Below, piece after piece: positions 62,015 through 64,000 of a DNA stretch of 64,000 bases. The stretch lies in NCBI RefSeq assembly GCF_031759225.1, contig NZ_CP134494.1, positions 2,106,501-2,170,500 of the forward strand. Direction: 5' to 3'. The notes under the pieces were generated by a model that had not been told where the DNA came from, did no database searches, and worked only from the letters and a program-made list of their open reading frames with translations. This stretch comes from Mesobacillus jeotgali. GTDB taxonomy: Bacteria > Bacillota > Bacilli > Bacillales > Cytobacillaceae. The position numbers and the translations under genes are program-made. Each line of letters starts with the position of its first letter. Position 1 is the stretch's first letter.

Positions 62015-62224
62015 ATGCCATATAATTCTTTAAAAGACCTGCCAGATGCAGTAAAGGATAACCTGCCACATCATGCCCAGGAAATTTTCAAAGAGGCATT
62101 CAATTCAGCCTCAGAGCAATACGATGAAGAAGAAACAGCCTTCAAGGTGGCATGGAGCGCGGTGAAAAATGAGTATGAAAAGAATGAGGATGATGAATGG
62201 GTAAAGAAAGAAGAAGATGAGTAA
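62015..62224 (+). CDS. ChaB-family protein
   Basis: 69 residues; AGGAGG lies upstream. MPYNSLKDLPDAVKDNLPHH, AQEIFKEAFNSASEQYDEEE, TAFKVAWSAVKNEYEK match ChaB (LPxxVxxxLPxHAQxIFxxAFNxA). Despite the name's link to ChaA cation transport, its role in Bacillus is unclear. It is divergent from DUF1206, a pairing worth noting for stress genes. Confidence 0.88.
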   Translation: MPYNSLKDLPDAVKDNLPHHAQEIFKEAFNSASEQYDEEETAFKVAWSAVKNEYEKNEDDEWVKKEEDE

Positions 62225-62257
62225 ACATGATGGGTTAAAAAAATACAATATGATAAT

Positions 62258-62289
62258 AGCCGCTATCCATTTGTGGAGGCGGCTTTTTA
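62258..62289 (+). terminator. chaB terminator
   Basis: AGCCGC ... GCGGCT with extended pairing (TATCCA / GTGGA), then TTTTTA. Confidence 0.75.
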
Positions 62290-62381
62290 TATGGTCCTAC
62301 TAAAGGAATTGGAAATTCTTACTGTTTTTATCTTCTGTAAAACTTATACTAGAGTCAGAGAGATTTAGGGGAGATATATAA

Positions 62382-63083
62382 ATGTACAAAATCATGCTAA
62401 TTGAAGATGATCACCAGCTTTCTGCGCTGATCAAAGAAAATCTAGAGCGCTATGGATATGATGTAATTTTGCCAGAGCATTTTACCAATATAGAAGAAGA
62501 GTTTTTAACAATCAATCCAGATCTTGTCTTGCTGGACATTAACCTTCCATATTATGACGGCTATTATCTGTGCAGAAGTTTCCGGCAGAAATCCACTGTG
62601 CCGATTCTGATGATTTCTGCACGAAGCCAGGAAATGGACCAGATCTTGGCCATTGAACTGGGTGCTGATGATTTTATCACGAAGCCGTTCACTTTTGAGA
62701 TGCTGCATTCCAAAGTCAAAGCAACATTGCGGAGAGTCTACGGAGAATATGCGGTGAAGGGTGATAAAAACATCTGTGTCGGTTCCTTATGCCTGGATGA
62801 AAAAACAATGAGCCTTGAATACAAAGGAAAGAGGGTCGAGCTTTCCAAAAATGTTTTTAAACTGCTGAAAAAATTGATAGAAAACAAGGGATCTTTTGTC
62901 ACAAGGGAAGAGCTGATTGAAGAAGTATGGGATTCTGTTACGTTCGTGGATGATAATACACTTACGGTGAATATGACGAGAATTAAACAAAGTCTGTCAG
63001 AGCTTGGTTTGAAGGGTTTAATCAAAAGCAAAAGAGGTGTAGGATACATGCTTCAGGATCCTTCGGGTGGCAGAAATGATTAA
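62382..63083 (+). CDS. OmpR-type response regulator, BceR-like
   Basis: 233 residues. Receiver 1-120 with phospho-acceptor D52 in LVLLDINLPYYDG, acidic pocket ED at 8-10 and Lys in ITKPF; winged helix 130-228 (VELSKNVFKLLKKLIENKGSFVTREELIEEVW ... DDNTLTVNMTRIKQSL). The sequence follows BceR/GraR/YvcP, which react to cell-wall peptide antibiotics. The kinase gene overlaps it. GGGGAG lies upstream. Confidence 0.9.
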   Translation: MYKIMLIEDDHQLSALIKENLERYGYDVILPEHFTNIEEEFLTINPDLVLLDINLPYYDGYYLCRSFRQKSTVPILMISARSQEMDQILAIELGADDFITKPFTFEMLHSKVKATLRRVYGEYAVKGDKNICVGSLCLDEKTMSLEYKGKRVELSKNVFKLLKKLIENKGSFVTREELIEEVWDSVTFVDDNTLTVNMTRIKQSLSELGLKGLIKSKRGVGYMLQDPSGGRND

Positions 63084-64000
63084 AGCTTTTTTAAAAGACC
63101 GAATGCTTCTTATTTTGATTTACATATTGAATTTGGCCAGTATCCTGCTGTTTTTCTACCTTAATGTACCGGCGGATACGGAATTTTTTTACCCGGTATC
63201 GATAGGGCTTTTTTTGCTGCTGGTTTATTTAGTGATTGATTGGCTGCGATATTACCCAGCGAACTCCGCAGTTGCACAACAGTTAAGGAATCAGGACGCC
63301 GAGGTCCAAGCTAATACCGAGGAACAGAAGAATTTTAAGGAATTATTGTCTAAGACAGTTGGCGAACAGTCCCAAAAATACACTGAATTAAAAGAGCAAA
63401 ATAAAGAGAGACTCTATTTTCTGTCTCACTGGCTGCACCATTTAAAGACCCCTGTTTCCGTGATAGAGTTGATTATCAATAATGAAGAAAAGACAGAGGC
63501 ATTGGAAAAAATTCAACAGGAAAACAAACGGCTGCATGCTTCAATAGAGCAAGGGTTGACGATGATCAGGATGGACAGCTTTGAAAATGACTTTGAACTT
63601 AAGGCGGTTGATTTGCTCTCCACATTGAGGAAGCTGATCAACGCCCGAAAAAGAGAGTGGATCTATCAATCCATTTTCCCTTTAATAGACTTTGATGAAG
63701 AACAAGCCATCATAGTCACAGATCCAAAGTGGAATGAGATTTTAATTGACCAGATTATCTCCAATGCCATTAAGTACTCTGGGGAGAAGGCAGGAAATAA
63801 AAAGCTGGTTTTTCAGATTGAGAGAAAAGCCGAACACATTTGTTTATGTATTGTTGATCAAGGAATCGGAATGCCAGATTATGATCTTGAGCGAGTGTTC
63901 CAGCCATTTTTTACAGGTGAAAATGGACGTAAATTTCCAAACTCAACTGGGATCGGACTTTACTTGAGCAAAAAAATAGCGAACAAACTTGGAGCTCAGA
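63076..64000 (+). CDS. intramembrane-sensing histidine kinase, BceS-like (cut by window end)
   Basis: ATG 63076 overlaps the regulator stop by 8 bp. Two spans (LLILIYILNLASILLFFYL and FFYPVSIGLFLLLVYLVI) with only a few residues outside mark the intramembrane-sensing class; then LYFLSHWLHHLKTPVSVIEL with phospho-acceptor His121, N-box DQIISNAIKYS, G1 VDQGIGMP, F/G2 FFTGENGRKFPNSTGIGLYLSKKIA. At least 308 residues, open to base 64000. Its usual partner, a BceAB-type ABC transporter, may lie just outside. Confidence 0.92.
   Translation, partial: MIKAFLKDRMLLILIYILNLASILLFFYLNVPADTEFFYPVSIGLFLLLVYLVIDWLRYYPANSAVAQQLRNQDAEVQANTEEQKNFKELLSKTVGEQSQKYTELKEQNKERLYFLSHWLHHLKTPVSVIELIINNEEKTEALEKIQQENKRLHASIEQGLTMIRMDSFENDFELKAVDLLSTLRKLINARKREWIYQSIFPLIDFDEEQAIIVTDPKWNEILIDQIISNAIKYSGEKAGNKKLVFQIERKAEHICLCIVDQGIGMPDYDLERVFQPFFTGENGRKFPNSTGIGLYLSKKIANKLGAQ

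Overview
The window looks like chromosome of a low-GC, endospore-forming Firmicute of the Bacillaceae. Evidence: strong AGGAGG-type ribosome binding sites, many GTG/TTG starts, a CwlJ spore-cortex hydrolase, PaiA, TenA under a TPP riboswitch, a T-box leader, a Bce-type two-component system and FtsZ of Bacillus type. I cannot name the species. Most of the window is accessory: short, mostly monocistronic genes, nearly all followed by their own intrinsic terminator.

Layout. 1-4.7 kb: small membrane proteins, a nucleoside deoxyribosyltransferase-like protein, two alpha/beta hydrolases, a GNAT. 5-8.2 kb: an ftsZ outside any recognisable dcw cluster, with a tandem-repeat tyrosine/glutamine-rich linker, convergent with a secreted gamma-glutamyltransferase. 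8.5-21.7 kb: paiA, secreted M14 and M28 peptidases, two EamA exporters (one divergent from an AraC regulator), a proline iminopeptidase, a histidine phosphatase, two APH-type phosphotransferases, a GNAT. 21.8-31.2 kb: small proteins, a DUF4145 protein, a DUF2975/Xre pair, DUF2935, a T-box leader in front of a GNAT, an ArsR-rhodanese regulator with its operator and an MFS transporter. 31.5-41 kb: a probable c-di-GMP-I riboswitch before a GGDEF enzyme, TPP riboswitch/tenA, a three-gene ABC-2 transporter, NUDIX, nucleotidyltransferase and a 14-unit 52-bp repeat array. 41.5-50 kb: S9 peptidase, methyltransferase, DinB, hydrolase, and an IS110-family element with a candidate bridge RNA. 50.3-53.6 kb: a complete Mu/Tn7-like transposon (DDE transposase, AAA ATPase, DUF6431, DUF5348) with matching target duplications that splits a small PH-like gene. 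54-64 kb: a recombination scar of two broken genes, DJ-1/PfpI, SDR, cwlJ, VOC, lipoproteins, DUF1206, ChaB and a BceRS-like system cut by the window edge.

Themes. Peptide and amino-acid use (Ggt, M14, M28, S9, iminopeptidase, EamA exporters) and small-molecule modification (eight GNATs, several phosphotransferase or nucleotidyltransferase enzymes) dominate. The most unusual content is structural: three tandem arrays of different sequence that share an exact 52-bp period and a short core; two 20/21-bp arrays; a dispersed family of terminator-like hairpins with a conserved AGGAAGGATT core; several genes whose ribosome binding sites point at ATC or ATT rather than ATG/GTG/TTG; and the FtsZ linker.
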